Program-made: the position numbers and the translations under genes
Shown here: piece after piece, positions 39,067-52,808 of the stretch
Numbering within the stretch: position 1 is the first letter of the stretch
How the letters are laid out: each line of letters starts with the position of its first letter
The notes under the pieces: model-generated
What the model was told of the DNA's origin: nothing
The model's database searches: none
What the model saw: the letters and a program-made list of their open reading frames with translations, nothing else
Source: Pseudomonas flexibilis
GTDB lineage: Bacteria > Pseudomonadota > Gammaproteobacteria > Pseudomonadales > Pseudomonadaceae
Length of the DNA stretch: 64,000 bases
Assembly: GCF_000802425.1 (NCBI RefSeq)
Contig: NZ_JRUD01000030.1
Span: 1 to 64,000 of the forward strand
Direction: 5' to 3'

Positions 39067-39957
39067 ATGACCGTCAAGCAGCTGCGCGCCTTCCTCGCCG
39101 TGGCGCAGACCCTGAGCTTCGCCCAGGCCTGCGAACGCCTGCACCTGTCGCAACCGGCGCTGAGCCTGGCGATCAAGAACCTGGAGCAGTCGCTGGGCGG
39201 CCAGCTGCTGGTGCGTACCACCCGGAGTGTGGCACTCACCCCGGAGGGCGAGACCCTGCTGCCCATCGCCACGCGCCTGCTGGCTGATTGGGACAACGCC
39301 GAGGATCTGCTGCGCCAGCATTTCACCCTGCAGCTCGGCCGCGTGGCGCTGGCGGCCATGCCGTCGTTCGCCGGCAACCGCCTGCCGGCCGCGCTCAAGG
39401 CGTTTCGCGCCGCCCATCCACGGGTCGGGGTGACGGTGCACGACGTGATCAACGAACAGGTGCTGGAGATGGTGCGCGACCGTCGCGTGGAACTGGGCAT
39501 CGCCTTCGAACCGGCCACCCTCGATGGCCTGCAGTTCACACCGTTATATGACGACCGCTTTGTCGCCATGGTGCCGGCGCACAGCCCGCTGGCCGGGCTG
39601 AAGCGGCTGAGCTGGGCGCAGTTGCTCGGCGAGCCGTTCATCACCCTGCAGCGGCCCTCGGCGGTGCGCCTGCTGCTCGAGGACAGCATCATCGCCCGCC
39701 ACGGCAAGCTGCCGGTGGCGTTTGAGAGCCATCAACTGGTCACGGTCGGGCGCATGGTCGCCGAAGGCCTCGGCGTGAGCGCGGTGCCGAGCCTGTGCCG
39801 GGAGCAGATGGAGGAACTGGGCGCGCGCTGCCTGCCGCTCGATGAACCGCAGGTCACCCGCCGCATCGGCCTGCTGCACCTGGCCGGCCACCAGCTTTCC
39901 AAGGCCGCGCTGGCGCTGAGCGACACCCTGATCCGCCAAGCTAAAGGCCCGGCGTAG
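39067..39957 (+). CDS. LysR-family regulator, probable control of the ato operon
   Basis: A 296-aa protein with an N-terminal winged helix (VKQLRAFLAVAQTLSFAQAC, HLSQPALSLAIKNLE) and a C-terminal effector-binding domain. ATG at 39067 was chosen from similarity to LysR starts. Divergence from atoD with a shared dyad in between suggests it regulates atoDABE. The inducer is unknown; acetoacetate or a short-chain acyl compound is a guess. Confidence 0.87.
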   Translation: MTVKQLRAFLAVAQTLSFAQACERLHLSQPALSLAIKNLEQSLGGQLLVRTTRSVALTPEGETLLPIATRLLADWDNAEDLLRQHFTLQLGRVALAAMPSFAGNRLPAALKAFRAAHPRVGVTVHDVINEQVLEMVRDRRVELGIAFEPATLDGLQFTPLYDDRFVAMVPAHSPLAGLKRLSWAQLLGEPFITLQRPSAVRLLLEDSIIARHGKLPVAFESHQLVTVGRMVAEGLGVSAVPSLCREQMEELGARCLPLDEPQVTRRIGLLHLAGHQLSKAALALSDTLIRQAKGPA

Positions 39958-39991
39958 GACGTGCGCGGCGCGTTCGGCCGCCGAAGCCAGC

Positions 39992-40113
39992 GTAGGGCGG
40001 ACAACGTCGTTCTTGTCCGCCACTCCAGCCCCCGGCCCGGCGCGCAGCGGCGGACAGGTAAAGCGTTGTCCGCCCTACCTTCTGTGAAGGCGGTCGGTGC
40101 TTTTCCGGCCGCC
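39992..40113. repeat. REP unit (39992-40078) and REP variant (40089-40113)
   Basis: GTAGGGCGGACAACG...TTGTCCGCC, then GGCGGACAGGTAAAGCG...TTGTCCGCCCTAC, and directly after it a GGCGGTCGG...CCGGCCGCC variant. They lie between the convergent LysR and betA genes; no gene in 39958-40147. Confidence 0.75.
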
Positions 40114-40147
40114 GAAGTGCATATCGCCCGGAACGACGTTGTCCTCC

Positions 40148-41815
40148 CTACAAGCGCCGCGCCGGGGCATCCCCGGCCACGTAGTACGCGGCGCTGCTGC
40201 GCGGCAGCGGTTCGCGGCCACGGATGCGGTCGGAGATCTTCTCAGCCAGCATGATGGTGGTGGCGTTCAGGTTGCCGGTGATGATGCGCGGCATCAGCGA
40301 GGCGTCCACCACGCGCAGCCCGGACAGGCCGTGCACGCGGCCCTGGCCGTCGGTCACCGCCAGCGCGTCGCTGCCCATGCGGCAGGTGCCGCAGGGGTGG
40401 AAGGCGGTTTCCGCCCGGTCGCGCACGAAGTCGTCCAGCTCCCGGTCGCTCTTCAGGTCCACGCCGGGGCTCAGCTCGCGGCCCCGGTAGGGGTCGAGGG
40501 CCGGCTGGGCCATGATCTCGCGGGTGATGCGGATCGCCGCGCGGAATTCCTCCCAGTCCTGGGCGTGGCTCATGTAGTTGAACAGGATGCTCGGATGCTG
40601 GCGCGGGTCGCGGGACCGGGCGCTTACCCGGCCGCGGCTCGGCGAACGCATGGAGCCGACGTGGGCCTGGAAGCCGTGTTCCTTCACCGCGTTGCTGCCG
40701 TTGTAGTTGATGGCCACCGGCAGGAAGTGGAACTGGATGTTCGGCCAGGCGAAGGATTCGTCGGTGCGGATGAAACCGCCCGCCTCGAACTGGTTGCTGG
40801 CGCCGATGCCGCTGCCGGCGAACAGCCACTGGGCGCCGATGGCCGGCTGGTTCCACCACTGCAGCGCAGGGTACAGCGACACCGGCTGCTTGCAGGCGTA
40901 CTGCAGGTACATCTCCAGGTGGTCCTGCAGGTTCTCGCCGACGCCGGGCAGGTCGAGCACCAGCGGCACGTCCAGGTCGCGCAGCAGCGGCGCCGGGCCG
41001 ACGCCGGAACGCTGCAGGATCTGCGGCGAGGCGATGGCCCCGGCGCACAGCAGCACCTCGCGGCGGGCGCGGGCCTGTTCCGGCTGGCTGGAATTGCCGC
41101 GCAGGTAGGCCACGCCGCTGGCGCGCAGGCCGTCGAACAGGATGCGCTCGGTGAGGGCGTGGGTGCGGATGGTCAGGTTCGGCCGCTGGCGAGCCTGGTC
41201 CAGGTAGCCGCGCGCGGTGCTGGCGCGCCGGCCGTTGGGCGTCACGGTGCGGTCCATCGGCCCGAAGCCTTCCTGGCGGTAGCCGTTGAGGTCGTCGGTG
41301 CGCGCGTAGCCGGCCTGCTCGCCGGCTTCGACCATGGCATGGAACAGCGGGTTGTTACCGGCCTTGGGCGTGCACACCGACACCGGGCCGCTGTCGCCGT
41401 GGTAGTCGTTGGCGCCGCTGTCGCGGGTCTCCGCCTTGCGGAAGTAGGGCAGGCAGTCGAGGTAGCTCCAGTCTTCCAGGCCGGGTTCCTGGGCCCAGTG
41501 GTCGAAGTCCAGGGCGTTGCCGCGGATGTAGCACATGCCGTTGATCAGCGAGGAACCGCCCAGGCCCTTGCCGCGTCCGCATTCCATGCGGCGGTGGTTC
41601 ATGTGCGGCTCCGGGTCGGTCTCGTAGGCCCAGTTGTAGCGCCGGCCCTGCAGCGGGTAGGCGAGGGCGGCGGGCATCTGGGTGCGGAAGTCCAGGCGAT
41701 GGTCCGGGCCGCCGGCTTCCAGCAGCAGCACGCTGACCTCGGGGTCCTCGGTCAGGCGCGTGGCCAGCACGTTACCGGCCGAACCGGCGCCGATGATGAT
41801 GTAGTCGAATTCCAT
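40148..41815 (-). CDS. betA: Choline dehydrogenase
   Basis: A 555-aa GMC oxidoreductase with the FAD motif [17 protein letters not shown] at the N-terminus, [20 protein letters not shown] near 83-105, and the catalytic His region HPCGTCRMG near the C-terminus. It oxidises choline to betaine aldehyde at the inner membrane. ATG at 41815. It lies 296 nt after betB with several REP units in between, so it may be transcribed separately. Confidence 0.95.
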   Translation of the reverse strand: MEFDYIIIGAGSAGNVLATRLTEDPEVSVLLLEAGGPDHRLDFRTQMPAALAYPLQGRRYNWAYETDPEPHMNHRRMECGRGKGLGGSSLINGMCYIRGNALDFDHWAQEPGLEDWSYLDCLPYFRKAETRDSGANDYHGDSGPVSVCTPKAGNNPLFHAMVEAGEQAGYARTDDLNGYRQEGFGPMDRTVTPNGRRASTARGYLDQARQRPNLTIRTHALTERILFDGLRASGVAYLRGNSSQPEQARARREVLLCAGAIASPQILQRSGVGPAPLLRDLDVPLVLDLPGVGENLQDHLEMYLQYACKQPVSLYPALQWWNQPAIGAQWLFAGSGIGASNQFEAGGFIRTDESFAWPNIQFHFLPVAINYNGSNAVKEHGFQAHVGSMRSPSRGRVSARSRDPRQHPSILFNYMSHAQDWEEFRAAIRITREIMAQPALDPYRGRELSPGVDLKSDRELDDFVRDRAETAFHPCGTCRMGSDALAVTDGQGRVHGLSGLRVVDASLMPRIITGNLNATTIMLAEKISDRIRGREPLPRSSAAYYVAGDAPARRL

Positions 41816-41887
41816 GGGAACTGCCTTTCCTCGAGACGGTGGCCATGGCATTGACGGCCACCTACGGTGAAGTGATTGCGCGGGCCT

Positions 41888-42087
41888 GGCGGTCGGCGCT
41901 TTTCCGGCCGCCCGGGCGGCTTGCACGGGCCCCGGGCTTGCATGGCCTTGGGCTTGCTCGGGCCTTGGACTTGCCCGGACCCTGTAGGAGGGGCTTTAGC
42001 CGCGATGCTTTTCGGGTGTAGGGCGGACAGCGCTCTTCTGTCCGCCGATGGCGTCCGACCGAGGCCGCACAACGTTGTCCGCCCTAC
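41888..42087. repeat. Cluster of three REP types between betA and betB
   Basis: A GGCGGTCGGCG...CCGGCCGCC variant (41888-41912), a GTAGGAGGGGCTTTAGCCGC copy (41984-42007) and a GTAGGGCGGACAGCG...TTGTCCGCCCTAC unit (42018-42087) fill this gap. All three REP families of the window meet here. Confidence 0.75.
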
Positions 42088-42111
42088 ACCGCAACGCTCG
42101 CGGCCACGGGT

Positions 42112-43584
<1,473 letters not shown>

Positions 43585-43601
43585 GGGGGCTCCTTGAGTC
43601 A

Positions 43602-44441
43602 TCACAACCACTGCGCCACGCGCTCCGGGTTCTGCTCCACCCAGGCGCGGGCGGCATCGGCGGGCTTGGCGCCGTCGCGGATGGCTAGCATCACCGCGCC
43701 GATTTCCTTGTCCTGCCAGGCGAACTTCTTCAGGAACGCGGCCGCCTCGGGGGCCTTGGCGTGCAGGCCGGGATTGACCGCGTTGTGCACCTGCTCGGCA
43801 TCGCCGAACACCTTCTTCGGGTCGTCCAGGAAGCGCAGCTCCCACTTGGCGGTCATCCAGTGCGGAATCCAGCCGGTGACCACGATGGGCTTGTTGGCCT
43901 GTACGGCGCGCGCCAGGGCCACGGTCATCGCCGGGCCGGAGCTGGCCATTAGGTTGAGGTCCAGGTCGTAGGCCTTGATGGCGTCCTCGGTGCGACGCAT
44001 CACGCCGGCGCCGGCGTCGATGCCGGTGACCTGGCCGCGCAGGTCCTTCCTGATGCTGTTCAGGTCAGCGATGGACTGCACATTCATATAGGTGGGCACC
44101 AGCAGGCCGATGCGTGCGCCGCTGTAGTTGACGCCCAGCAGCTCCACCTTGTCCTTCAGGCGCGCGTAGTACTCGCCGTGGGTGGCCGGCAGCCAGGCGG
44201 AGAGGGTGGCGTCCAGGTCGCCGCGCGCCACGCCCTGCCACATGATGGCGGCTTCCACCGCCTTGAGTTCCACCGGATAGCCGAGCTTGCTGCGCAGGAT
44301 CTCGGCCGCCACGTGGCTGGTGGCGACGCTGTCGTCCCAGCCGTTGACGTAGCCGAAGGTCAGGGTGGGCTTGTCGGCGGCGTGCGCGCCGGCGGTCAGG
44401 CCGAGGGCCAGGGCGGCGGTGCAGAGGATTTTCTTGAGCAT
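43602..44441 (-). CDS. Glycine betaine/quaternary amine substrate-binding protein (second of two)
   Basis: A 279-aa OpuAC-type protein with a signal peptide cut near AHA (residue 21). It has tryptophans placed as in ProX/OpuAC aromatic cages ([37 protein letters not shown]). It should bind a quaternary ammonium compound in the periplasm. It follows the first binding protein after 23 nt. Having two binding proteins for one permease suggests two substrates, for example betaine and choline. Confidence 0.85.
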   Translation of the reverse strand: MLKKILCTAALALGLTAGAHAADKPTLTFGYVNGWDDSVATSHVAAEILRSKLGYPVELKAVEAAIMWQGVARGDLDATLSAWLPATHGEYYARLKDKVELLGVNYSGARIGLLVPTYMNVQSIADLNSIRKDLRGQVTGIDAGAGVMRRTEDAIKAYDLDLNLMASSGPAMTVALARAVQANKPIVVTGWIPHWMTAKWELRFLDDPKKVFGDAEQVHNAVNPGLHAKAPEAAAFLKKFAWQDKEIGAVMLAIRDGAKPADAARAWVEQNPERVAQWL

Positions 44442-44464
44442 GGGAAGTCTCCTTGTCGACAGCC

Positions 44465-45409
44465 TTACAGGCCGATGTGCCGGCGCACGGCGCTCAGGCC
44501 GTCCTCGCCGGTGAAGGTGGTGACGCCGTCGAGCCAGCGCTCGAGGATGGCCGGGTTGGCCTTCAGCCAGGTGCGGGCGACCACCTGCGGGTCCTGCTTG
44601 TCCAGCACCTTCTCCATCAGCTGGCTTTCGATCTCGACGCTGAATTGCAGGTTGTTGAGCAGTCGGCCCATGTTCGGGCAGCGCGTCTCGTAGTCCGGCG
44701 GCACCACGGTGAACACCTTGGCGGCGCCATGGTCCGGACCGAACAAGTCGTCGCCGCCATCCAGGTAGGTGATGTCGAACTGGGTGTTCATCGGGTGCGG
44801 CGCCCAGCCGAGGAACACCACCGGCTTCTTCTGGCGAATGGCGCGCTGAACCTGCACCAGCATGCCGGCCTCGCTGGATTCCACCATGCGGAAGCCGCCC
44901 AGGCCGTACTGGTCGTTGTCGATCATCTGCTGGATCAGCAGGTTGCCGTCGTTGCCCGGCTCGATGCCGTAAAGGCGGCCGCCCAGCGCGTCCTTGAAGC
45001 GGGCGATGTCCTGGAAGCTCTTCAGGCCGGCCTCGGCGGCGTAGGTGGGCACCGCCAGGGTGTACTTGGCGCCGTCCAGGTTGGGGGTGGGCAGTACCTT
45101 GATGCCGTCGTTCTTCAGGAACGGCTCCACGATACTGTCCATGGACGGCGCCCAGTAGCCGAGGAAGGCGTCGATCTGGCCGTTCTTCACGCCGGTGAAG
45201 GCGATCGGTACCGAGGCCATCACCTTGCGGGGCTGGTAGCCCAGCCCTTCACTGAGGGTCATGGCCACGCCGGTGGTGGCGGCGATGTCGGCCCAGCCGA
45301 TTTCGGCGAAGCGCACCGGCTGGCAGCTGGCCGGCTCGGCGGCCAGGGCGGGCTGGGCGAGGGCGGCGCACAGCAGGGCGGCGCCGCTCAGGGTGAGGCG
45401 GTTGTTCAT
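44465..45409 (-). CDS. Choline/quaternary amine substrate-binding protein (first of two)
   Basis: A 314-aa OpuAC-type protein with signal peptide (cut near ALA, residue 23) and ligand-cage aromatics in [22 protein letters not shown] and [10 protein letters not shown]. It is most like ChoX/CbcX-type choline-binding proteins. Its start overlaps the permease stop by 4 nt (ATGA). Confidence 0.85.
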   Translation of the reverse strand: MNNRLTLSGAALLCAALAQPALAAEPASCQPVRFAEIGWADIAATTGVAMTLSEGLGYQPRKVMASVPIAFTGVKNGQIDAFLGYWAPSMDSIVEPFLKNDGIKVLPTPNLDGAKYTLAVPTYAAEAGLKSFQDIARFKDALGGRLYGIEPGNDGNLLIQQMIDNDQYGLGGFRMVESSEAGMLVQVQRAIRQKKPVVFLGWAPHPMNTQFDITYLDGGDDLFGPDHGAAKVFTVVPPDYETRCPNMGRLLNNLQFSVEIESQLMEKVLDKQDPQVVARTWLKANPAILERWLDGVTTFTGEDGLSAVRRHIGL

Positions 45410-46305
45410 GACGGTTCCTGTGTCGTGGAGCGGGAGGTGAACAGGCGATCGAACCAGGCGCGCAACGCGCCGCGCGCCGGACGTGGGGTGCCGAAGCTTT
45501 CGGTGATGCGGTCGAGAATGATCGCCAGCAGCACCACGGCCATGCCGCTTTCGAAGCCCAGGCCGATGTCCAGGCGCTGGATGCTGGCCAGCACGTCGTT
45601 GCCCAGGCCGCCGGCGCCGACCATCGAGGCGATGATCACCATCGACAGCGCCATCATGATGGTCTGGTTGACCCCGGCCATGATCGACGGCAGCGCGTTG
45701 GGCAGCTGCACCTTGAACAGCAGTTGGCGACGGTTGCAGCCGAATGCCTGGCCGGCCTCCACCAGCTCGCGGTTGACCTGGCGGATGCCCAGGTTGGTCA
45801 GGCGCACCGCCGGCGGCATGGCGAAGATCACCGTGGCGAGGATGCCCGGCACGCGGCCCAGGCCGAACAGCATGGCGGCGGGAATCAGGTAGACGAACGC
45901 CGGCATGGTCTGCATGAAGTCCAGCACCGGGCGGATGATGGCGGCCACGCGGTCGCTGCGCGCCGCCCAGATGCCAAGCGGCACGCCCAGCAGCAGGCTG
46001 ATCAGCGTGGCCGAGAAGGTCAGGCCGAGGGTGACCAGGGTCTGCTCCCAGAAGCCGGTCAGCAGGATCAGAGCGAAGGCCACGGCGGTGAACAGCGCGA
46101 AGCGCACGCCGATGCGCCACAGGCCCAGTGCTACGAACAGTGCGATCAGCAGCCAGGCCGGGGGCAGCATCAGCAGCGCTTCGATGCCTTCGGAAAAGCC
46201 GCTGACCACCTGACCGGCGCTGTCGAAGGCGCCACCATGGTTGTCCAGCAGGTTCTGCACGCCGTCGTTGATCCAGCTGCCGAGGTCGAGGGTCTTGTCG
46301 CTCAT
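45406..46305 (-). CDS. Choline/betaine ABC transporter permease (CbcW/ProW-like)
   Basis: A 299-aa permease with about six helices. The ATPase-coupling EAA-type loop [20 protein letters not shown] is near 183, and [20 protein letters not shown] follows. It overlaps both neighbours by 4 nt. It corresponds to CbcW of P. aeruginosa. Confidence 0.9.
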   Translation of the reverse strand: MSDKTLDLGSWINDGVQNLLDNHGGAFDSAGQVVSGFSEGIEALLMLPPAWLLIALFVALGLWRIGVRFALFTAVAFALILLTGFWEQTLVTLGLTFSATLISLLLGVPLGIWAARSDRVAAIIRPVLDFMQTMPAFVYLIPAAMLFGLGRVPGILATVIFAMPPAVRLTNLGIRQVNRELVEAGQAFGCNRRQLLFKVQLPNALPSIMAGVNQTIMMALSMVIIASMVGAGGLGNDVLASIQRLDIGLGFESGMAVVLLAIILDRITESFGTPRPARGALRAWFDRLFTSRSTTQEPS

Positions 46306-47504
46306 GCCTGGCCCCCCTTCAACTGGGTGAGCACGGCGGTCTTGCTGATGGCGCCGCAGTAGTTGCCATCTTCATCGACCACTGGCACCGGGCCGGGGCT
46401 TTCCACCAGGCGCTCGATCACCTGTTCCAGCGAGGCGTCGGCGGGCATGGGATCGACACTTTCCAGCGATTCGCTGTGCACGCGCGCGCCCTGGTCTTCC
46501 TGGACCAGCTGCGCGGCCTGTTCACGGCTGATCACCCCACGCAGAGTATTGTCCTCGTCGATGACGATGCCGAACGCCTTGTTCTGCTCCTCCAGGGTAC
46601 GGCACACGGTGGACGCCCGGGGCGCCTTGCCGTTGTGCACGAACATCGGCACGTCATCGCTGGTCAGCTGGCCGGCGGTCAGGTAGCGGCTGGTATCCAC
46701 GGCATCGAAGAAGTTCCGCACATAGTCGTTGACCGGGTTGTCGATCAGCTCCTGGGGCGTGCCGACCTGGATCAGCCGGCCGCCTTCCATGATCCCGATG
46801 CGCGTGCCGATGCGCAGGGCTTCTTCGATGTCGTGGGAGACGAACAGGATGGTGCGCCGGTGCTGGCGTTGCAGTTCCAGCAGCACGTCCTGCATTTCGC
46901 GGCGCTTGAGCGGGTCGAGGGCGGAGAAGGCCTCGTCCATGATGATCAGCGAGGGGTCCACGGCCAGCGCGCGGGCCAGGCCGACCCGCTGCTGCATGCC
47001 GCCGGACAGCTCGTGAGGGAACTTGTCGGCGAAGGGGGCCAGGCCGACCTGTTCGAGCACCGCCATGGCGCGGGCTTCGCGCTCGGCGCGGGGCTCGCCG
47101 GCGACTTCCAGGCCGAAGGCGGCGTTGTCCAGCACGCTGCGCCCGGGCATCAGCGCGAAGGACTGGAACACCATGCTCATGTCGCGGCGGCGCAGTTCGA
47201 TCAGTTGCGCCTCGGGCAGGGTGGCGATGTCCCGGCCGTCGATGAACACGGCGCCGGCGCTGGGTTCGACCAGGCGGTTGATGAGGCGGATCAGGGTGGA
47301 CTTGCCTGAGCCGGAGAGGCCCATGAGCACGAAGATCTCGCCTTCCTGGACACTGAACGAGACGTCGCAGACGCCGATCACGTTGCCGGTGTCGGCCAGG
47401 ATGCGGTCCTTGTCATGGCCCTGTTCGAGGAGGCGGATGGCCTGCTTTGGGTCGGGGCCGAACACCTTGAACAGATGTTCGACGACGATTTTTCCATGCG
47501 ACAT
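46302..47504 (-). CDS. Choline/betaine ABC transporter ATPase with CBS domains (CbcV/ProV-like)
   Basis: A 400-aa ATPase: Walker A GLSGSGKS at 62-69, signature LSGGMQQR near 168, Walker [13 protein letters not shown] near 190, then two CBS domains from about 290 that in ProV/OpuA relatives sense ionic strength. [13 protein letters not shown] follows AAAGGAGCCTTTCC. It is the first gene of the five-gene operon ATPase-permease-SBP-SBP-betB. Confidence 0.92.
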   Translation of the reverse strand: MSHGKIVVEHLFKVFGPDPKQAIRLLEQGHDKDRILADTGNVIGVCDVSFSVQEGEIFVLMGLSGSGKSTLIRLINRLVEPSAGAVFIDGRDIATLPEAQLIELRRRDMSMVFQSFALMPGRSVLDNAAFGLEVAGEPRAEREARAMAVLEQVGLAPFADKFPHELSGGMQQRVGLARALAVDPSLIIMDEAFSALDPLKRREMQDVLLELQRQHRRTILFVSHDIEEALRIGTRIGIMEGGRLIQVGTPQELIDNPVNDYVRNFFDAVDTSRYLTAGQLTSDDVPMFVHNGKAPRASTVCRTLEEQNKAFGIVIDEDNTLRGVISREQAAQLVQEDQGARVHSESLESVDPMPADASLEQVIERLVESPGPVPVVDEDGNYCGAISKTAVLTQLKGGQA

Positions 47505-48322
47505 GGAAAGGCTCCTTTGGCTATCTCCCTTCATCCAAGGCCTGGCGCGCGGCCATGGATGGTCGCCGGGACACGGCACACGGCCGGCCCGCTGGCGAGG
47601 GCATGATGAATGGGGCTGGCAAGACGAGTGCGCGACAACAAGACACGGCGGATGCAGAACGTGCGGCCACGTTGCGCAACTGTGCCAGTCCCCTCGAAGT
47701 GTGCGGTTTCAATGTTTCTTGCCATATTCGAATGTTCTTCGAGTGGGGCAGAACGAAATGAAAACGTCAGGCGTCATTAATTCTTGAATAACTTGACGCT
47801 CTATTCTCGCGATCAGGGTCCGCTCGCTTGGGGCTGAATATTTCACCCTGTGCAAACAGTGTGAATGGACCTCGATCCGATCGAGCTGCGAAACCTTAAC
47901 AGAAGGGTTGGGGGGGCTGGTCAACCCTTGGAGGCCGCGCCTGGCGCGGTTCTGGCTTGCATACTCCCCCTGGAGGCCAGGTATCACGGGGGCTTCGGGA
48001 AAATCGAAAAAGTTCAGAAAATTTCGTGGGCGGAGCAACTTGCGCGGCGTTCGGGAGTGAATCTGGCGAGAGGGATGGGCGGGTTCAGGTGGGTTTTTTG
48101 TCTTCGAAGAGGTCGTGCGCGGTAGTTGCGGCTTGGAGAAGATTTTGGAGTTTCCAATCTTATTCAGAACGCAACTTCCATGAGCCAGAAGACTATTCCG
48201 CGCGGGTACATTCCATTCAATTGCAGGCCCGTCTGTGCAGTTGCGGCTGCTCTGTGGGCACCGCCTCGGCGGCCAGGAAAAACGCTGACCGCCATTGCGC
48301 ACGCTGCCCTGGGTTGCCCGCC
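47505..48322. other. Intergenic region of 818 bp upstream of the choline operon
   Basis: No convincing gene is visible. It should contain the choline operon promoter. The perfect palindrome GTTGCGCAAC (47672-47681) and a low-GC stretch follow. The DNA from about 47940 on has mixed composition and a possible 86-codon frame (47865-48125) without a ribosome site. Confidence 0.5.
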
Positions 48323-49084
48323 TCAGGCCCGGCTCAGCCAGCCCATCACCAGGCGATTCATCCAGGCCGGCGCCAGTTGGCCGCTCAGGTACAGCAGGCG
48401 GAACTGCCAGCCCACCGGGCGGTGCACCCGCGGGCCGTGGGCCTGTTGCCAGGCGGCCTGGGCAATCTGTTCGGCATTCAGTTTCACGCTCAAGCGGCGC
48501 ATCACCGGCGGGGTGAAGCGCTGGCTGGTGACCATCGGTGTGGCCACGAACAGCGGCATCAGGTCGCCGACGCGAATGCCGTGCTCGCGCCATTCCAGCT
48601 CCAGCGCCTCGGTCAGCCCGCGCACCGCGAACTTGCTGGCCGAGTAGCTGGCCATGGTCGGCGCGCCGTATTGCGCCGAGGCCGAGCTCATGTTGATCAC
48701 CTGGGCGTTGGCGGTGCGCTTCAGGTAGGGGAAGGCGGCATGGCACAGGTTGAGCAAGCCGAGCACGTTGATATTCAGGGTGCGCGCGTGCTCCTCCAGG
48801 GCCAGCTCGGCGAACGGCCCGCAGCGCAGGATGCCAGCACCGTTGAACAGCAGGCGCAACTGGCCGTCATGCCCGGCGCAGAATGCCTCCAGGGCTTCGC
48901 GCACCGCGTCCGCATCGGTGACATCCAGCGCCTGGTGCCAGGCGCCGCCCAGTTCCTCGGCCAGCGTGGTCAGGGCGCCCCGGTCGATATCCAGCAGGCC
49001 GACGCTCCAGCCCTGGCGGTGAAACAGCCGCGCGGTGGCGGCGCCGATGCCCGATGCGGCGCCGGTGATGAGTATGTTGTGCAT
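48323..49084 (-). CDS. Short-chain dehydrogenase/reductase
   Basis: A 253-aa classical SDR with the NAD(P) motif TGAASGIG at 7-14, NGAG near 88, the catalytic Ser near 139 (MSSASAQYG), and YSASK near 153. The substrate is not evident. It is adjacent to and same-strand as the esterase, which lies 103 nt upstream with a worn REP between them, so the two may be co-expressed. Confidence 0.88.
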   Translation of the reverse strand: MHNILITGAASGIGAATARLFHRQGWSVGLLDIDRGALTTLAEELGGAWHQALDVTDADAVREALEAFCAGHDGQLRLLFNGAGILRCGPFAELALEEHARTLNINVLGLLNLCHAAFPYLKRTANAQVINMSSASAQYGAPTMASYSASKFAVRGLTEALELEWREHGIRVGDLMPLFVATPMVTSQRFTPPVMRRLSVKLNAEQIAQAAWQQAHGPRVHRPVGWQFRLLYLSGQLAPAWMNRLVMGWLSRA

Positions 49085-49133
49085 GCTGATAGGTCCTTTC
49101 TTGTTGTTATGGGTGGTTCAGGTGGGTGCGCAG

Positions 49134-49191
49134 GGCGGTCAGCGCTTTCCTGGCCGCCGGCGGAGGACAAGAAGAACGTTGTTCACCCTAC
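49134..49191. repeat. Worn REP unit between the SDR and esterase genes
   Basis: GGCGGTCAGCG...CTGGCCGCC is followed by GGAGGACAAGAAGAACGTTG and TTCACCCTAC, a degenerate mix of the two local REP families. Confidence 0.5.
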
Positions 49192-50114
49192 GGATTGGCC
49201 AGGAACTCCGCCACCCGTTGCACCGCCAGATCGGCCACGTCGAGTACGCCGACATGGGCCTGGAACACGTGCCAGCAACCGGGGTAGCGCTCCAGGCGTA
49301 ACGCCGCGCCGGCGGCCTGGGCGCGTTCGGCCAGGCGCAGGCTGTCGTTGAGCAGCAGCTCGTCCTCGCCCACCTGCAGCAGCAGCGGCGGCAGGCCGGA
49401 GAGGTCGGCGAACACTGGCGAGAGCGAGGGCTTGCGCGGGTCGCTGCCGGGCTGGGCGGTCAGCGCGCGGGCCTGTTCGATCCACGGCAGGCTGATCATC
49501 GGATCGCCGGCGGGCGGCCGATGCAGCTGCTCGAAGCTGAGGTCGGTGACCGGCGAGAAGCACACCAGTGCCCGGGGCAGCGGCTGGCCGCGCTCCCTGA
49601 GCTCCAGGGTGGTGGTCAACGACAGATGCCCGCCGGCCGAATCGCCGCCGAGGATGATCTGTTCCGGTCGATAACCCTGGTCCTGCAGCGCCTGGTAGGC
49701 TGCCAGGGCGTCGATCAGCTGGGCCGGGTAGCGGTACTCCGGGGCCAGGCGATAATCGATGGCGCAGACGCTCAGCCCGCACTGCCGGGCCAGGGCGCCG
49801 CACAGGGCGCGGTGAGTGGCGGGCGAGCCCAGCAGATAGCCGCCGCCGTGCAGGTACAGCCAGACCTGGCCGTTGTCCCGTGCCGGGCGATGCCACTCGC
49901 AGGGAATGCCGCCCAGTTGGCCCGCAGTGCGGGTCACGCCGCGCGCCGGTAGCGTGAGGCTGGTCAGTGCGCGCAGCACCGCGCGTTGCCCGGCGATGGG
50001 CATGCCCGGACGGATCAGGCCACGGAACAGCAGGCGCAGGCTGGTGCGCAGGACGCCGGTCAGCAAGCGTTGTGCGGTGCCGGGCGGATGGGGCAGGTCG
50101 ACGTAGGCAGTCAT
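49188..50114 (-). CDS. Alpha/beta hydrolase, HSL-family esterase
   Basis: A 308-aa enzyme with the oxyanion motif HGGGYLLGS near 90 and the nucleophile elbow GDSAGG near 161. The acid residue lies in VGEDELLLND and the His in GCWHVFQAH. It should hydrolyse short-chain esters in the cytosol. ATG at 50114. It stands divergent from lipA. Confidence 0.9.
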   Translation of the reverse strand: MTAYVDLPHPPGTAQRLLTGVLRTSLRLLFRGLIRPGMPIAGQRAVLRALTSLTLPARGVTRTAGQLGGIPCEWHRPARDNGQVWLYLHGGGYLLGSPATHRALCGALARQCGLSVCAIDYRLAPEYRYPAQLIDALAAYQALQDQGYRPEQIILGGDSAGGHLSLTTTLELRERGQPLPRALVCFSPVTDLSFEQLHRPPAGDPMISLPWIEQARALTAQPGSDPRKPSLSPVFADLSGLPPLLLQVGEDELLLNDSLRLAERAQAAGAALRLERYPGCWHVFQAHVGVLDVADLAVQRVAEFLANP

Positions 50115-50205
50115 GCAGAAGCTCCAGGAACGTGAGTGAGAACACGGTAGCCTGCCTGGCCGCCGGTTACCGATGCGCCGTTCGCAATGAGGCCTGGTTT
50201 CGTAA

Positions 50206-51459
<1,254 letters not shown>

Positions 51460-51465
51460 CCCCGG

Positions 51466-51485
51466 AGGGGCCGGGGACGGCCCCT
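51466..51485 (+). terminator. Hairpin between lipA and its foldase gene
   Basis: AGGGGCC-GGGGAC-GGCCCCT forms a 7-bp GC stem 7 nt after the lipA stop, followed by TCGCTTCG. It is a weak terminator or stabiliser that could make foldase less abundant than lipase. Confidence 0.4.
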
Positions 51486-51498
51486 TCGCTTCGCAAAG

Positions 51499-51545
51499 GA
51501 GATACCGATTCGTTGACCGTCTTCCGCCAGCATGCCAATCGCCTC
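51499..51545 (+). pseudogene. Relic of a second lipase gene 3' end
   Basis: The frame [16 protein letters not shown] parallels lipA codons [16 protein letters not shown]. Changes are silent or conservative and a single indel lies at the edge. The relic runs on without a lipase stop into the foldase leader. It suggests that a second lipase copy once lay here and was lost by deletion. Confidence 0.6.
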
Positions 51546-51602
51546 AGGCTGAGGGCTTGCAAGGGCCGGACCCGCCGCTCGCCACAACCAGGGAAGGTGC
51601 TT

Positions 51603-52658
51603 ATGAAGCGTGTGCTGATAGTCGTGCCGCTGGCTGTTCTGGTCAGCTATGCCGGCTTCCATCATCTCGGGCGTTCGTCCGCAACGCCGGCGGCATCGCC
51701 GCGCCTGGAATGGGCTGAGCCGCGGGTGTCGGCCCCCGTGGCGTCGCCGCCGGATCCGGCGTCAGCGCCATCGCGCACTGCCGAGGCGCTGCTTGCCAGC
51801 CTGCCGCCGTCCTTTCGCGGCACCGAGGTGGATGGCGGCTTCGAGGTGGATGCGGCGGGCAATCTGATCGTTACCCAGGAGGTTCGCCACCTGTTCGACT
51901 ACTTCCTGGCCGCCATCGGCGAGGAGCCGCTGGAGCGCACCCTCGAACGCCTGCGTGACTACATCGACGCCAGCCTGGCAGCACCCGCCCGCAATCAGGC
52001 ACAGGCGCTGCTCGACCAGTACCTGGACTACAAGCAGCAACTGGCCCAGCTGGAACAGGAGCTGCCGCAGCTGGCCACGCTGGATGGTCTGCGCAGCCGC
52101 GAGGCTGCCGTACAGGCCCTGCGCGCCCGGGTGTTCAGCGCCGAAGCACACCAGGCGTTCTTCGCCCGCGAGGAAGGTTTCAATCGCTTCAGCCTGGAGC
52201 GCCTGGCCATCCGCCAGAACCCCGATCTGGACGATGCGGGCAAGGCGCAGGCCATCGACCGGCTGCGCGCCGGACTGCCCGAGGCGCTGCATGCGCATGT
52301 GCTGCCGCAGTTGCAGCAGGAGTTGCGCGTGCAGACCGAACGGCTCGGGCCTGACGCCACGCCTGCCCAGGTTCGCCAGCTTCGCCAGCAACTGGTGGGC
52401 GCCGAGGCCACCGCACGCCTGGAAGTGCTGGATGCCCAGCGACAGCAATGGCGCCAGCGCCTGAAGGACTACCTGACCGAGAAGCAACGCCTCGAAACGC
52501 ACCCCGGACTGAGCGGCGCGGAGCGCGAGGCCGCGTTGCAGCGGTTGATCGAGGAGCGCTTCGACGAACGCGAGCGTCTGCGCCTGGACGCCGCCGAGCG
52601 GTTGTTGCACGCCCGTGAAAAGATGGAAGGCCGCGCGCAGGCCGGCCTGGACGGCTAG
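51603..52658 (+). CDS. Lipase-specific foldase (Lif, LipB/LipH)
   Basis: A 351-aa protein with an N-terminal membrane anchor ([20 protein letters not shown]), a variable Ala/Pro-rich linker, and the Lif motif [10 protein letters not shown] near 98-107 (consensus RxxFDY(F/C)L(S/T)A). A mainly helical, Gln/Arg-rich foldase domain wraps the lipase. It activates LipA in the periplasm. ATG follows GGGAAGGTGCTT. Confidence 0.93.
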   Translation: MKRVLIVVPLAVLVSYAGFHHLGRSSATPAASPRLEWAEPRVSAPVASPPDPASAPSRTAEALLASLPPSFRGTEVDGGFEVDAAGNLIVTQEVRHLFDYFLAAIGEEPLERTLERLRDYIDASLAAPARNQAQALLDQYLDYKQQLAQLEQELPQLATLDGLRSREAAVQALRARVFSAEAHQAFFAREEGFNRFSLERLAIRQNPDLDDAGKAQAIDRLRAGLPEALHAHVLPQLQQELRVQTERLGPDATPAQVRQLRQQLVGAEATARLEVLDAQRQQWRQRLKDYLTEKQRLETHPGLSGAEREAALQRLIEERFDERERLRLDAAERLLHAREKMEGRAQAGLDG

Positions 52659-52808
52659 GATCAATGGACGGCTTCGGTCTGCTTCTCCAAAGCCGTTGGC
52701 ACAGAGCCCGCCGGCACCTGCCCGGTCTGGTAGCCGGGCGAGGTGCGAGCCTGTCACGTATGGGCCTCTGCGGTGCGACAGACGATCGATCGAGAGGAGC
52801 GTTCAGTC

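Noticed and set aside
47630-47720. Sigma-54 promoter for the choline operon (minus-strand TGGCACAGTTGC)
   Set aside because: The GG-to-GC distance is three bases too short for a -24/-12 element.
47865-48125. Possible 86-codon gene upstream of the choline operon
   Set aside because: No ribosome site, no recognisable sequence, and codon use unlike the neighbours.
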